A stretch of 64,000 nucleotides of DNA from Amycolatopsis sp. CA-128772 (lineage in GTDB: Bacteria > Actinomycetota > Actinomycetes > Mycobacteriales > Pseudonocardiaceae). Shown here in pieces: positions 1-9,058 of this stretch (position 1 is the stretch's first letter; each line of letters begins with the position of its first letter). The notes beneath the pieces are model-generated. The model ran no database searches, had not been told where the DNA came from, and was given only the letters and a program-made list of their open reading frames with translations. The translations under genes and the position numbers were made by a program. The stretch is taken from NCBI RefSeq assembly GCF_002904295.1, contig NZ_PPHG01000081.1, positions 25,080 through 89,079 on the forward strand, read 5' to 3'.

Positions 1-770
1 GGCAGCACCTGCTGCCCGGACCCGCGCGTGACCGGCAGCAGCCGCTCCTGGCTGGCGAACCGGACGCCGGGCAGGTCGTAGATCACCGGCTTGACGCGCT
101 GGTAGTCGCCGGCGCGCAGGGTGATCACCGGGTAGGCGTCGCCGGGCTTGGTCCTGCTCATCCCGTCCAGCACCGACCGGCCGGTCACCGTCGGCTCGTA
201 GCGGTGCAGCGCCTTGGCCAGCGAGCCGGCGACGACGCTCGCGTTGCCGGTCTTCTGCGGGTCGACGACCACGCCGATCACGGTCTGCGGGCGCATCAGC
301 GGCACGCCGTCGCGGTCGAGCACCGGTGCCGTCTCCGGCAGCTGCGGCAGCATGCCGAGGGTCTGGCCGACGGCCAGCTGCGGGTGCACGACCGTCGGCT
401 GCCAGTGCACCTGCCAGCCGGTTTCGGCCGCCCGCAGCTGGGCGTCGGCGCGGTAGGACCAGGTGCGGCCGTGCGGCAGGTGCCAGGTGAGCCGGTAGCC
501 GGCGGTCACGACGTCCCCGTCGGGCTGTTTCACCTCTTCGTCGCCGACGTCGAGCGATTCGGGATCGAGCAGGCCGCGGACCTGGCTCAGGACGGTCTTC
601 GCGGCGTCGGGCGAGTCGGTGTTCGCCGCGGCGGCGGCGACGTCCCCGGACGCGACGGCGTCCAGGAAGGCGGAGAGGGCGTCCTCGGGGCTGTCGCCCG
701 AGCACCCGGCCGTGGTCGCGGCGGCGAGCAGCAGCACCGCAAGCGCACTGCGGCCTCGACGTGCACTCAT
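1..770 (-). CDS. Penicillin-binding lipoprotein, N-terminal part (runs off the window)
   Basis: The visible 256 residues begin with a lipoprotein signal: basic start, hydrophobic stretch, and the lipobox TAGC with Cys23. The next ~110 residues resemble the NTF2-like MecA_N domain (SPEDALSAFLDAVASGD), followed by a PBP dimerisation-type segment. The transpeptidase domain lies beyond position 1 and is unseen. In M. tuberculosis the equivalent gene, Rv2864c, sits near ispG, and the order here agrees. Inferred role: membrane-anchored peptidoglycan cross-linking enzyme. The ATG at 770 is chosen because it directly precedes the signal peptide. Confidence 0.85.
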   Translation of the reverse strand, partial: MSARRGRSALAVLLLAAATTAGCSGDSPEDALSAFLDAVASGDVAAAAANTDSPDAAKTVLSQVRGLLDPESLDVGDEEVKQPDGDVVTAGYRLTWHLPHGRTWSYRADAQLRAAETGWQVHWQPTVVHPQLAVGQTLGMLPQLPETAPVLDRDGVPLMRPQTVIGVVVDPQKTGNASVVAGSLAKALHRYEPTVTGRSVLDGMSRTKPGDAYPVITLRAGDYQRVKPVIYDLPGVRFASQERLLPVTRGSGQQVL

Positions 771-831
771 GGCCGGATGATGCCTGGTCAGAGCCCTGCG
801 GCGGCCTCGAAACACCGCCACGGAAGAGTGG

Positions 832-1743
832 TTAGAACAGCACTGTCGCGTACTGGCCGACCTGCTTGAAGCCGATCTTGCGGTAGGCCGCGAGGGCCGG
901 GGTGTTGAAGGCGTTGACGTACAGGCTGGCGGTGCGGCCCAGGCCGCGGACGAGCCGGTTCACCACCGCGGCGGTGCCGGCGGTGCCGAGCCCGTCGCCC
1001 CGGCGGTCGGGGTGCACCCAGACGCCCTGGATCTGCCCGACGGTCGCGGACATGGCCCCGATCTCGGCCTTGAAGACGACCTCGCCGTTCTCGAAGCGGG
1101 CGAACGCGCGCCCGGCGCCGATGAGCTCGGTGACGCGGGCGCGGTAGCTGGCACCGCCGTCACCGCTGCGCGGATCGACGCCGACCTCCTCGATGAACAT
1201 CGCGACGGCGGCGGGCAGGTACCGCTCGAGCTCGTCCGGCCGGACCGGCCGGACCAGCGGGTCGGCGGCCACGAGCGGGGTGCTGTCCAGCGCCATCAGC
1301 GGCTGGTCGTCGCGGACCTCGCGGGCCGGGCCCCACTCGTCTTCGAGTTCGTCCCACAGGCCGAGGACCTGTTCGGCCGGGCCGACGAGGGAGGAGCAGG
1401 TGCGTTGCCGCCGGAGGGCGCGGTCGGCGAAGGAGCGCAGAGCGGGAGCGTTGCCCTTCAGCGGGATCAGGTTCGGCCCGGAAAAGCACAGACCTTGGAG
1501 CCGTCCGGCGCGCACCGGACGGCTGTCGGCGGCCCAGAGTTCACCACCGAGCCGCCACGGGTCGAGACCGGCCGCCTCGACCCGGGCGCTGACCATGCAG
1601 CTGCCCACGGGGTCCGCGGCCAGAGCGGCACGGACCGCCGGATAGTCCCGATCATCGAGCAGCCGTGCACCTGCAAGCCGCAACACGGGCTCCAGGGTGC
1701 CAGATCCGGCCGGTAAACGGAACGCGAGGCGGTCGACACGCAC
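832..1743 (-). CDS. GNAT N-acetyltransferase with DUF4081-type N-terminal domain
   Basis: 303 residues. The C-terminal half is a GNAT fold with the acetyl-CoA motif VHPDRRGDGLGT followed by a typical C-terminal strand (LYVNAFNTPALAAYRKIGF). The N-terminal half matches the DUF4081 region of Rv2867c-type proteins, which neighbour ispG in mycobacteria. An open frame extends upstream to 2028, but it overlaps the opposite-strand gene at 1804 and has no family-like sequence, so the GTG at 1743 (VRVDRLAFRL) is preferred. The acetyl acceptor is unknown. Confidence 0.85.
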   Translation of the reverse strand: MRVDRLAFRLPAGSGTLEPVLRLAGARLLDDRDYPAVRAALAADPVGSCMVSARVEAAGLDPWRLGGELWAADSRPVRAGRLQGLCFSGPNLIPLKGNAPALRSFADRALRRQRTCSSLVGPAEQVLGLWDELEDEWGPAREVRDDQPLMALDSTPLVAADPLVRPVRPDELERYLPAAVAMFIEEVGVDPRSGDGGASYRARVTELIGAGRAFARFENGEVVFKAEIGAMSATVGQIQGVWVHPDRRGDGLGTAGTAAVVNRLVRGLGRTASLYVNAFNTPALAAYRKIGFKQVGQYATVLF

Positions 1744-1803
1744 AGATGAAGGGCCCAGGTCGGGGCTTTCGCGGCTTTCGCCGGTTCGGGGCAGGATGGA
1801 GGC

Positions 1804-2010
1804 ATGCAGCGGTACACGTACAAGGTCGTCGAGGTCCGCGAGAAGCTGCTCGGCGGCAAGATGTCGGGTGGGAAGCTCGAGAAGCTGCTCAACGACCACG
1901 CCGAGGACGGGTGGCAGCTGAAGGCGATCACGGCCACGGAGGTGAAGGGCCGCGTCGGCCCCGGCGGGGTCGACGGCCTGCTGGTGACCTTCGAGCGGCC
2001 CGTGCAGTAG
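1804..2010 (+). CDS. DUF4177 family small protein
   Basis: 68 residues beginning MQRYTYKVVEVREKLL, with the DUF4177 pattern of an initial beta strand, a central helix ending in DGWQLK, and a final strand. The start is supported by GGAGG a few bases upstream. Function is unknown for the family. It is divergent from the GNAT gene and interrupts the mycobacterial-type GNAT-ispG order. Confidence 0.75.
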   Translation: MQRYTYKVVEVREKLLGGKMSGGKLEKLLNDHAEDGWQLKAITATEVKGRVGPGGVDGLLVTFERPVQ

Positions 2011-2046
2011 GCCGCCGCGGGCGGTCACCAGCCGGGCGCGCCCTGG

Positions 2047-2439
2047 TCAGGCGGCACCCCGGTAGGTGCCGACCGTCCACGCGTTGCCCTCCGGGTCGCG
2101 GAGGCTGAACGTGTGCGAGCCGTACTCGGTGTCCGTCAGCTCGGCCGTGATCTCCGCTCCGGCCGCCTGCACGCGCCCGTAGACGTCGTCCACGTGGTCC
2201 GACACCACGTACACCGCCGCCGTGCCCGGCTTCATCGCGTCGTGGACGCCGTCCGGCGGGCGGACGCTGCCCAGCATCACCGCGCCGCCCTCGGGCCAGC
2301 GCAGCTCGGCGTGGGCCACCAGGTCGCCCTCGGGCACGACCAGCGCTTCGGTGAAGCCGAGGACGTCGACGAGGAAGCGGATCGCCGCCGGGGCGTCGTC
2401 GTAGCGCAGGGCGGGCCACACGTTCGGTTCAGGTGTCAT
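2047..2439 (-). CDS. VOC (glyoxalase/bleomycin resistance-like) protein
   Basis: 130 residues with one betaalphabetabetabeta repeat pair typical of the VOC superfamily: N-terminal YDDAPAAIRFLVDVLGF and C-terminal LRDPEGNAWTVGTY, where the Glu of DPEGN is the usual metal ligand. Substrate cannot be read from sequence. It lies 4 bases downstream of the AraC-type gene on the same strand, so the two are probably co-transcribed. Confidence 0.8.
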   Translation of the reverse strand: MTPEPNVWPALRYDDAPAAIRFLVDVLGFTEALVVPEGDLVAHAELRWPEGGAVMLGSVRPPDGVHDAMKPGTAAVYVVSDHVDDVYGRVQAAGAEITAELTDTEYGSHTFSLRDPEGNAWTVGTYRGAA

Positions 2440-2443
2440 GCTG

Positions 2444-3241
2444 TCAGCTTCGCGCCACCTCCACCTCCTGGTCTTGGAGGAACGGGAGCTCCTCCGCGAT
2501 CCACGTGCCCGGCGTGCAGCCCGCCAGCGCGCGCCACTCGTTCGTCAGGTGCGCCTGGTCGTAGAAGCCGCACTCGACCGCCAGCGCCGCCAGGTCCGTG
2601 TGCCCCCGGCGCAGCTGCCGCCCGGCGCGCTCGAACCGCAGCACCCGCGCCACCTGCTTCGGCGGCAGCCCGAACTCCGTGCGGAACCGCTCGCCCAGGT
2701 GCCGCCGGCTCCAGCCCACCTCGTCCGCCAGGTCGGCGACGCGCACCCGCCCGTCCGCGCCGCGCAGCCGGCGCCACGCCTCCCCCAGCTCGGCCGGCGG
2801 GGCCACCGGGTCGACGGCCCGGGCGGCCAGGACGGCGTCGAGCAGCGCGAACCGTTCGGCCCACGTCGGCAGCGAGCGCAGCCGCTCCGGCAGCGAGCCG
2901 AGGCCGAAGTCGGCGAGGCCGGCCACCTCACCGCTCAGCTCCGCCGCCGTGACGCCGAACAGCGTCCGGACGCCCAGCGGGTCGAGCTCCAGCTGCAGCC
3001 CCTCCTGGATGCGGTCCTGCCGGATCAGCACCGCGCGCATGTGCAGGCCGCCGACCAGCGCCTGCAGGCTCCGCCCGGCCATCCGCACAGGCCCGGCGAG
3101 GCTGATGACGAGCGTCACATGCCGGGACGGCAGGCCGCGGTGGACGGCCAGCGTCACGTCGTCCTGCGCGTACCCGACATAGCGCGTGACCAGGGGCCGC
3201 ACCACGGGGTGCGGCTCGCGAACAGCCCAGGTCACGGTCAT
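2444..3241 (-). CDS. AraC-family transcriptional regulator
   Basis: 265 residues. The C-terminal ~100 residues hold two helix-turn-helix units of the AraC type (VRVADLADEVGWSRRHLGER, then LAALAVECGFYDQAHLTNEW). The N-terminal part resembles the DUF6597-type ligand domain found in actinobacterial AraC proteins. Start: ATG at 3241 (MTVTWAVREP); an in-frame ATG at 3271 would add ten residues of no family character. It probably controls the VOC gene four bases downstream. Confidence 0.8.
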   Translation of the reverse strand: MTVTWAVREPHPVVRPLVTRYVGYAQDDVTLAVHRGLPSRHVTLVISLAGPVRMAGRSLQALVGGLHMRAVLIRQDRIQEGLQLELDPLGVRTLFGVTAAELSGEVAGLADFGLGSLPERLRSLPTWAERFALLDAVLAARAVDPVAPPAELGEAWRRLRGADGRVRVADLADEVGWSRRHLGERFRTEFGLPPKQVARVLRFERAGRQLRRGHTDLAALAVECGFYDQAHLTNEWRALAGCTPGTWIAEELPFLQDQEVEVARS

Positions 3242-3324
3242 GAATGCCACTGTAATCGTCACCACCGACATTCCTCGGGTCTGCTAACACGGAGGGTGCG
3301 TCCCCACCGCGGAAGGAACCCCGA

Positions 3325-3579
3325 ATGACGATCCAGGAGCAGGCGCAGCAGCTGGAGCTGCTCGCCGACCAGGTGCCGACCGGCATCGCGCTCGCCACGA
3401 AGAGCGATCTCGAAGACCTGCAGGCCCAGGTGCTCGGCCTGCTCGGGGAGACGTCCACCGCGACCGCGATCCAGGGCGCCATCCAGCTCGCGTCGCAGCA
3501 GATCGACGAGGTCGCGGCCGCGCTCGAGAACGTCCGCCTGCAGATCCGCGACGCCGCCCAGCACCACCTACAGGGCTGA
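3325..3579 (+). CDS. Small all-helical protein of unknown function
   Basis: 84 residues, rich in Gln, Ala, Leu and Glu, beginning MTIQEQAQQLELLADQVPTG, with heptad-like spacing that predicts helices or a coiled coil. No Cys, membrane segment or signal peptide. A GAAGGA ribosome-binding site precedes the ATG. I do not recognise the family. Its last 12 bases overlap the end of the broken methyltransferase on the other strand. Confidence 0.6.
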   Translation: MTIQEQAQQLELLADQVPTGIALATKSDLEDLQAQVLGLLGETSTATAIQGAIQLASQQIDEVAAALENVRLQIRDAAQHHLQG

Positions 3580-4160
3580 ATAGTGCGAGCGGACGGCCGG
3601 CTGGCCCGGTCGTCCGCGCCGAGGTAGCGGAACGGCAGTGTGCCCGCGAAGGGCCCGTCACGCCGGATCGGTGCGCTCGCGCGTCGTACGTGAAGCCCGC
3701 TTCGCACAGCACCCGGCGCGGCCCGCCCGGCGCCTGGACGCCCGCGATGTCGAAGTTCGCCACGAACACGCCGTCGTCGCCCAGCCAGGACGCCGCCCGC
3801 AGCAGCGCGCCCAGCTTGTCGCCGACGTAGTGAAGGCCGTGCACGCAGGTCACGAGGCCGAACCGGCCGGCAGGCTCCCACGTCGTGATCGACGCCGTGA
3901 CGAGCCGCACGGGCCCGGGCGCCGCGAAGTACCCGGCCAGGTCGACGCCGGTGATGTCGAGGTCCGGCCGGGCCCCGGCCGCGTCGAGCAGCGCCCGTCC
4001 GCTGCCGCAGCAGAGATCGAGCCAGCGCGCACGCGGCGGCAGGCCCAGGACGTCGAAGCCGAGGACGCGCGCATAACCGTCGCGACCGGCCAGCCGGCGC
4101 TCGCGGCTCATCGCCCGGTTGGCCACCACGGACGACGCCTCGAGGGCGTCGTCCGGGAGC
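3568..4160 (-). pseudogene. SAM-dependent methyltransferase, broken by two frame changes
   Basis: Reading from 4160, LLPDDALEASSVVANRAM leads into a class I methyltransferase fold with the SAM motif LDLCCGSGRALLDAAG and later GVDLAGYF. No ATG or GTG precedes the LLPDDAL segment before the ispG stop. Near 3669 one base is missing: the family-like tail IRRDGPFAGTLPFRYLGADD continues in the next frame. Near 3604 the frame changes again, and the end GQPAVRSHYSAL with its stop lies in the third frame. So the gene is decayed, unless both changes are sequencing errors. Confidence 0.75.
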
Positions 4161-4163
4161 AGG

Positions 4164-5315
4164 TCAGCCGGCGGTCACGACCGGCGCGCCCTCGCCGAGG
4201 GACTCGCCCGCCTCTTCGGCGATGCGCATGGCCTCCTCGATGAGCGTTTCGACGATCGCGTGCTCGGGGACGGTCTTGATGACCTCGCCCTTGACGAAGA
4301 TCTGGCCCTTGCCGTTGCCCGACGCCACACCCAGGTCGGCCTCGCGGGCCTCACCGGGGCCGTTGACGACGCAGCCCATGACCGCCACGCGCAGCGGGAT
4401 CTCCATGCCCTCCAGCCCGGCGGTGACCTGCTCGGCGAGGGTGTAGACGTCCACCTGCGCGCGTCCGCACGAGGGGCAGGACACGATCTCCAGCTTGCGC
4501 GGGCGCAGGTTCAGCGACTGCAGGATCTGGGTGCCGACCTTGACCTCTTCGACCGGCGGCGCGGACAGCGACACGCGGATGGTGTCGCCGATGCCCTGGC
4601 GCAGCAGCGCGCCGAACGCGACGGCCGACTTGATGGTGCCCTGGAACGCCGGCCCGGCCTCGGTGACGCCCAGGTGCAGCGGGTAGTCGCACTGCGCGGC
4701 GAGGATTTCGTAGGCGCGGACCATGACGACCGGGTCGTTGTGCTTGACCGAGATCTTGATGTCGTGGAAGTCGTGCTCGGCGAACAGCGACGCCTCCCAC
4801 AGCGCGGACTCCGCCAGCGCTTCGGGGGTGGCCTTGCCGTACTTGTCCATGATCCGCTTGTCGAGCGAGCCGGCGTTGACGCCGATCCGGATCGGGGTGC
4901 CGTGGTCCTTGGCGGCCTGGGCGATTTCCTTGACCTGGTCGTCGAACTTGCGGATGTTGCCCGGGTTGACGCGCACCGCGGCGCAGCCGGCCTCGATGGC
5001 GGCGAAGACGTACTTGGGCTGGAAGTGGATGTCGGCGATGACCGGGATCTGCGACTTGCGCGCGATCGCAGGCAGGGCTTCGGCGTCATCGGCCGAGGGG
5101 CAGGCGACGCGGACGATGTCGCAGCCCGCGGCGGTGAGCTCGGCGATCTGCTGCAGGGTCGCGTTGACGTCGGAGGTGAGCGTCGTCGTCATCGACTGGA
5201 CGGAGATCGGGAAGTCGCTGCCGACGCCGACCGCACCCACGTGCAGCTGGCGGGTCTTGCGGCGTTCGGAGAGAACGGGCGGGGGCAGGGCGGGCATACC
5301 GAGTGCGACGGTCAC
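4164..5315 (-). CDS. ispG: 4-hydroxy-3-methylbut-2-enyl diphosphate synthase (flavodoxin/ferredoxin type)
   Basis: 383 residues, full length for bacterial IspG. It converts MEcPP to HMBPP, the penultimate MEP-pathway step to isopentenyl diphosphate. The N-terminal TIM barrel includes SVQSMTTTLTSDV and GVNAGSLD; the C-terminal domain carries the 4Fe-4S ligands C280 and C283 (SCPSCGR) and C315 with E322 (GCVVNGPGEA). It is followed upstream by rip1 and dxr on the same strand, the order seen in mycobacteria, so two MEP-pathway enzymes flank the protease. Confidence 0.97.
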   Translation of the reverse strand: MTVALGMPALPPPVLSERRKTRQLHVGAVGVGSDFPISVQSMTTTLTSDVNATLQQIAELTAAGCDIVRVACPSADDAEALPAIARKSQIPVIADIHFQPKYVFAAIEAGCAAVRVNPGNIRKFDDQVKEIAQAAKDHGTPIRIGVNAGSLDKRIMDKYGKATPEALAESALWEASLFAEHDFHDIKISVKHNDPVVMVRAYEILAAQCDYPLHLGVTEAGPAFQGTIKSAVAFGALLRQGIGDTIRVSLSAPPVEEVKVGTQILQSLNLRPRKLEIVSCPSCGRAQVDVYTLAEQVTAGLEGMEIPLRVAVMGCVVNGPGEAREADLGVASGNGKGQIFVKGEVIKTVPEHAIVETLIEEAMRIAEEAGESLGEGAPVVTAG

Positions 5316-5335
5316 GGTTTCCAGCGTACCTACCC

Positions 5336-5390
5336 CTACTGGGCGGGCTTCACCATGTCAACCGTCACGGTGAGCAACATTACGGCGAGA
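5336..5390 (-). repeat. Diverged second copy of the rip1 3' end
   Basis: Downstream of the true rip1 stop, this stretch read on the minus strand encodes AVMLLTVTVDMVKPAQ and a stop, against AVTLLTVTADIVNPIRLTQ and a stop at the real rip1 terminus (5428-5488). The DNA is similar but diverged. It lies in the ispG-rip1 gap with no gene of its own, so it looks like a remnant of a partial duplication. Confidence 0.6.
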
Positions 5391-5427
5391 GTGAGCGACC
5401 CGCGGCGGGCCGCCACTCCTCCGTGGG

Positions 5428-6660
5428 TTACTGCGTGAGCCGGATGGGGTTGACAATGTCGGCCGTCACCGTGAGTAGCGTCACTGCGCCGCCGATCAGC
5501 ACCAGCACCATCGTGATCCCCGACAGCCTCGTGTAGTCGACGGGACCTCCGGCCGCCTTGCCCCGCAGGCCGCGGATCCAGTCGCGGACGCGCTCGTACC
5601 AGACCACCGCGATGTGACCGCCGTCCAGCGGCAGCAGGGGCAGCAGGTTGAACACGCCGATGAAGAAGTTGAGGCTGGCCAGCAGGAAGAAGAACAGCAC
5701 CCAGATGCCCTGCTCGACGGCCTCGCCGCCGATCCGGCTCGCGCCGACGACGCTGACCGGGGTGTTCGGGTCGCGTTCGCCGCCGAAGATCGCGGTGACC
5801 ACCGCCGGGATGCGCTGGGGGAACTCGACGAGCCGCTGTGCCGTCTGGGCGAACATCGTGCCGGTGAAGCTGAACGTGGCCCCGACCGCGGCGACCGGGC
5901 CGTACTGCGTGGTCAGCGGCGGCAGCTTTGGCGAGGCGCCGATCATGCCGACCTCCTTGACCGTGGAGCCGTTCCAGCGCTGCACCTTCGGCACGTCGAC
6001 GGTGAGCCGGAGCCGCTCGGTGCCGCGCTGCACCTCGAACGCCGTCGGGCCGCTGGTGGCCTGCACGGCGGTGAGCATTTCCTCCCAGGTCGCGACCGGC
6101 TTGCCGCCGACCGTGAGCACCTTGTCGCCGGGCAGCAGGCCGGCCGACTTCGCCGGGGTGAGCGCGCCGGGCGGGCAGGCCGGGTTCTTGGCCTGGGCTT
6201 CGGCCTGCGCCTTCGACGTGGTCGAGACCGCGCAGGAGGTCGACTCCAGCACCGGCTGGACCGGCTCGGCGGCCGCCAGGCTCGGCAGGCCCATCGTCAC
6301 GGCCATCAGGTAGAGCACCACGAAACCGAGGATGAAGTGGGTGATCGACCCGGCCGACATCACGACGGTGCGCTTCCAGGTCTTGAACCGCCACATCGCG
6401 CGCGGCGCCTCGTCCGGGGTGACCTCGTCGAGCGCGGTCATGCCGGCGATGTCGCAGAACCCGCCGAGCGGGATCCACTTCAGGCCGTATTCGGTCTCCC
6501 CGCGCCGCCACGAGAACACCGTCGGCCCGAAGCCCACGAAGTACCGGCGGACCTTCATGCCGAAGGCCTTCGCGGTGACCATGTGACCGGCCTCGTGCAG
6601 TGCGACCGAGACGCAGATCCCCAGCGCGAAGAGCACCACACCGATGATGTAGGCGAGCAC
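5428..6660 (-). CDS. rip1: Site-2 intramembrane metalloprotease (M50, Rip1 type)
   Basis: 410 residues. The zinc motif HEAGH (H22, E23, H26) lies in the first transmembrane segment, a PDZ domain sits mid-protein (LLPGDKVLTVGGKPV), and the second catalytic motif NLLPLLPLDGGH lies near the C-terminus between hydrophobic segments. Family role: cleavage of anti-sigma factors inside the membrane, linking envelope stress to sigma-factor release. It is three bases downstream of dxr and upstream of ispG, so an operon is likely. Confidence 0.95.
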   Translation of the reverse strand: MLAYIIGVVLFALGICVSVALHEAGHMVTAKAFGMKVRRYFVGFGPTVFSWRRGETEYGLKWIPLGGFCDIAGMTALDEVTPDEAPRAMWRFKTWKRTVVMSAGSITHFILGFVVLYLMAVTMGLPSLAAAEPVQPVLESTSCAVSTTSKAQAEAQAKNPACPPGALTPAKSAGLLPGDKVLTVGGKPVATWEEMLTAVQATSGPTAFEVQRGTERLRLTVDVPKVQRWNGSTVKEVGMIGASPKLPPLTTQYGPVAAVGATFSFTGTMFAQTAQRLVEFPQRIPAVVTAIFGGERDPNTPVSVVGASRIGGEAVEQGIWVLFFFLLASLNFFIGVFNLLPLLPLDGGHIAVVWYERVRDWIRGLRGKAAGGPVDYTRLSGITMVLVLIGGAVTLLTVTADIVNPIRLTQ

Positions 6661-6663
6661 CCG

Positions 6664-7866
6664 CTACTTCCCCTCGATGATCGAACCGGCCCGCGCACGA
6701 GCCCAGCGCTCGGCCGCGAGTACGTCCTCGACGTCGCGTGGCTCGCGACGCCATTCGTCGGCGGCTCCCACCACCTCGGACACAGTGTCCACTATCGACG
6801 TGAAGCTGGTGTTCTGCGCGAGGAAGGCGGACACGAGCTCCTCGTTCGCGGCGTTGTAGACGGCGGGCAGGCAGCCGCCCGCGGTGCCGCAGTGCCGGGC
6901 CAGCTCGACGGCCGGGAAGGCGTCGTCGTCCAGCGGCTCGAACGTCCAGGTCGCGGCCTTGTCCCAGGTGCACGCCGGGGCGGCACCGGGGACGCGGTCC
7001 GGCCAGTGCAGGGCGAGCGCGATCGGCAGCCGCATGTCGGGCGGGCTGGCCTGGGCGATCGTCGAACCGTCGGTGAAGGTCACCATCGAGTGCACGATCG
7101 ACTGCGGGTGCACGGTGACGTCGATCTTCTCCGGCGCGATGCCGAACAGCAGGGCCGCCTCGATCAGCTCCAGACCCTTGTTGACCAGGGTGGCGGAGTT
7201 GATCGTGATCAGCGGGCCCATGGACCAGGTCGGGTGCGCCATCGCCTGTTCGACGGTGACGCCGGCCAGCTCGGCGCGCTTGCGGCCGCGGAACGGGCCC
7301 CCGGAGGCGGTCAGGACGAGCCGCGCGACCTCGTTTTCCCGGCCGGCCCGCAGCGCCTGCGCGATGGCGGAGTGCTCGGAGTCGACCGGCACGAGCTGCC
7401 CGGGCTTGGCCGCGGCGAGCACCAGCGGCCCGCCGGCGATGAGGGACTCCTTGTTGGCCAGGGCGAGCGTGGCGCCGGTGGCGAGCGCTTTGAGCGTGGG
7501 CTCGAGGCCGCGGGAGCCCGGCAGGGCGTTGAGGACGGTGTCGACGGGGACGGCGTCGATGAGCTCGGTGACGGCGTCGGAGCCCGCGAAGAGCCTCGGG
7601 ATCTTGAACTCGCCCTGCGCGTACCCGCGCTTCTGCGCCTCGGCGTACAGCGCGAGCTGGACGTCTTCGGCGGCCGTGGCCTTGGTCACGGCGACGGCCT
7701 CGACGCCGTGGGCGATCGCCTGCGCGGCGAGCGCGGCCGGATCGGCACCCCCCGCGGCGATCCCGGCCACCCGGAACAGGTGCGGGTTGCGCGCGGCGAC
7801 GTCGAGGGCCTGCACGCCGATGGACCCGGTCGAGCCGAGCACGAGAACGCTTCGCGAGGTAGTCAT
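6664..7866 (-). CDS. dxr: 1-deoxy-D-xylulose 5-phosphate reductoisomerase
   Basis: 400 residues, normal length. An NADPH-binding motif LGSTGSIGVQALDV opens the protein. Catalytic motifs include ALANKESLIAGG and VDSEHSAIAQ (metal and substrate binding), and the phosphate-loop region around LTASGGPFRGRK. It makes MEP from DXP, the committed step of the non-mevalonate pathway. ATG at 7866. First gene of the likely dxr-rip1-ispG operon. Confidence 0.97.
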   Translation of the reverse strand: MTTSRSVLVLGSTGSIGVQALDVAARNPHLFRVAGIAAGGADPAALAAQAIAHGVEAVAVTKATAAEDVQLALYAEAQKRGYAQGEFKIPRLFAGSDAVTELIDAVPVDTVLNALPGSRGLEPTLKALATGATLALANKESLIAGGPLVLAAAKPGQLVPVDSEHSAIAQALRAGRENEVARLVLTASGGPFRGRKRAELAGVTVEQAMAHPTWSMGPLITINSATLVNKGLELIEAALLFGIAPEKIDVTVHPQSIVHSMVTFTDGSTIAQASPPDMRLPIALALHWPDRVPGAAPACTWDKAATWTFEPLDDDAFPAVELARHCGTAGGCLPAVYNAANEELVSAFLAQNTSFTSIVDTVSEVVGAADEWRREPRDVEDVLAAERWARARAGSIIEGK

Positions 7867-7960
7867 CGCCGGTCATTGTCGCGCGGGCCGTCTCCGCGGC
7901 GCACCCGGAGGTGTGGGATCATCGGCGGGTCCGAGGTTCACGGGGTTTGAGGAGTTCATC

Positions 7961-8218
7961 GTGGCAGGCAAGGCGGTCGAGAAGAGGCGGCCCGAGGTCG
8001 ACCCGCGCGACGAGCCGTCCGCGGCCTGGGGCTGGCACGGCTCGTTCCCGAAGGCCACCCGCATCGCCGGCTGGGTCAGCGCGATCATCCTGCTGGTGAT
8101 GATCAAGGGCAACCACGAGAACAACACCGAGAACGTCTGGCTGGTCGGCCTCTCGCTGTTCCTGATCCTGCTGCTGGTGCTCGACATCCGGAAGCAGCGC
8201 ACCGCCTGGCGCAAGTAG
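7961..8218 (+). CDS. DUF2631 membrane protein
   Basis: 85 residues; a charged N-terminus (EKRRPEVDPRDEPSAAWGWHG) is followed by two hydrophobic helices (WVSAIILLVMI and WLVGLSLFLILLLVLDI) and a basic end. This matches the actinobacterial DUF2631 family, whose function is unknown and which lies near dxr in mycobacteria. The GTG start at 7961 follows GAGGAG at 7949-7954. Divergent from dxr. Confidence 0.8.
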   Translation: MAGKAVEKRRPEVDPRDEPSAAWGWHGSFPKATRIAGWVSAIILLVMIKGNHENNTENVWLVGLSLFLILLLVLDIRKQRTAWRK

Positions 8219-8220
8219 CC
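8198..8220 (+). repeat. Direct repeat, copy 1: 3' end of the DUF2631 gene
   Basis: The last 23 bases around the DUF2631 stop codon (starting CGCACCGCCTGG) recur at 9203-9225 with one mismatch. The two copies bracket about 1 kb containing a broken SUKH-type gene, which suggests an insertion that duplicated the gene end. Confidence 0.6.
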
Positions 8221-8489
8221 GGTTTTCGCCGACGTCCCCGGCGTCAGGCTGCGCTGGGGCGTCGCGGTCCTTTCCGCGCCGGCCGCGACTCGGCCGATGG
8301 TGCGCCTGCCGCCCGTCGTCTTGACCGCGCCGGGGCTGCTCCTGACGGGCCGCTGGAGGAGGCGCCAGCGAAGCGCGTGACATCCGGAGCGCCACCCCTC
8401 GGCCGGTAGGCCCGCATCCAGGCACTCAGCCGATCCGGGCTCGCTTCCGCGGGGGTCGAGATCCGGATGAGCCCTCTTCGGTGGGTGGG

Positions 8490-9058
8490 TCAGCCGGCCA
8501 TCGCAGAACGCAGCTCGTCACGCAGGTAATGCAGGAACTGCTGCAGATCCGGGGCGACCACCTTGACGTCCCCGCCGTCGTATGCCGCCTCGCGCGCTGT
8601 GAACGACCCTCCGGTCATCCGGTAGACCCCTCGACCGCTCCTGCTCAGCGCGAACAACGCGCCACACCATCCGAACCGAACACCACGATGTCGTCCACAA
8701 CCGTGCCTGTGACCTGCGTCGGTTGCTCGCCTCCGACGCCGGCAAGAACCAATTCGGGACCGTGTACGAAGTAACCGTTGTTCACGTCAGGAAGTGAGAC
8801 CTCTTCGACCGAGGTGAAGAAATCGGTCAGCTCCTGGGGGAACCCAGCGTCTCTCATCTTGACACGCAGGCCGTCGACCTCGACCGTTGCGGGCTTGACG
8901 CCGTTTTCGTCCGGCGGATAACCGAACCGATCTTCGAAGCCGCTTACGAAGTGTTGCGACAGCGCTGACACCTCGACCACCCAGTCGTCAAGGCTCTCGC
9001 CAGCAGTGTCACCGTACCTCCGGTCAATTCGATCGGGCGAAATCCTTGGTTTCTTCAT
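8490..9058 (-). pseudogene. SUKH (SMI1/KNR4) domain protein, frameshifted
   Basis: From the ATG at 9058 (MKKPRISPDRIDRRYGD) the product has SUKH features: FPQELTDFFTSVEEV, then VVFGSDG. After GSDG the expected GG-ALFAL is reached only by shifting one base near 8690; the continuation ALFALSRSGRGVYRMTGG runs to a stop at 8490 and ends in a helical tail. One G appears lost from a GGT-GGT-GGC run. SUKH proteins often serve as immunity proteins for polymorphic toxins. No toxin gene is visible beside it. Sequencing error is possible. Confidence 0.65.

Noticed and set aside
5336..7876. Open frame of 846 codons across rip1 and dxr in another frame
   Set aside because: Arg/Ala-rich shadow of two clear genes. 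Only its last 17 codons are of interest, as a duplicate of the rip1 end.
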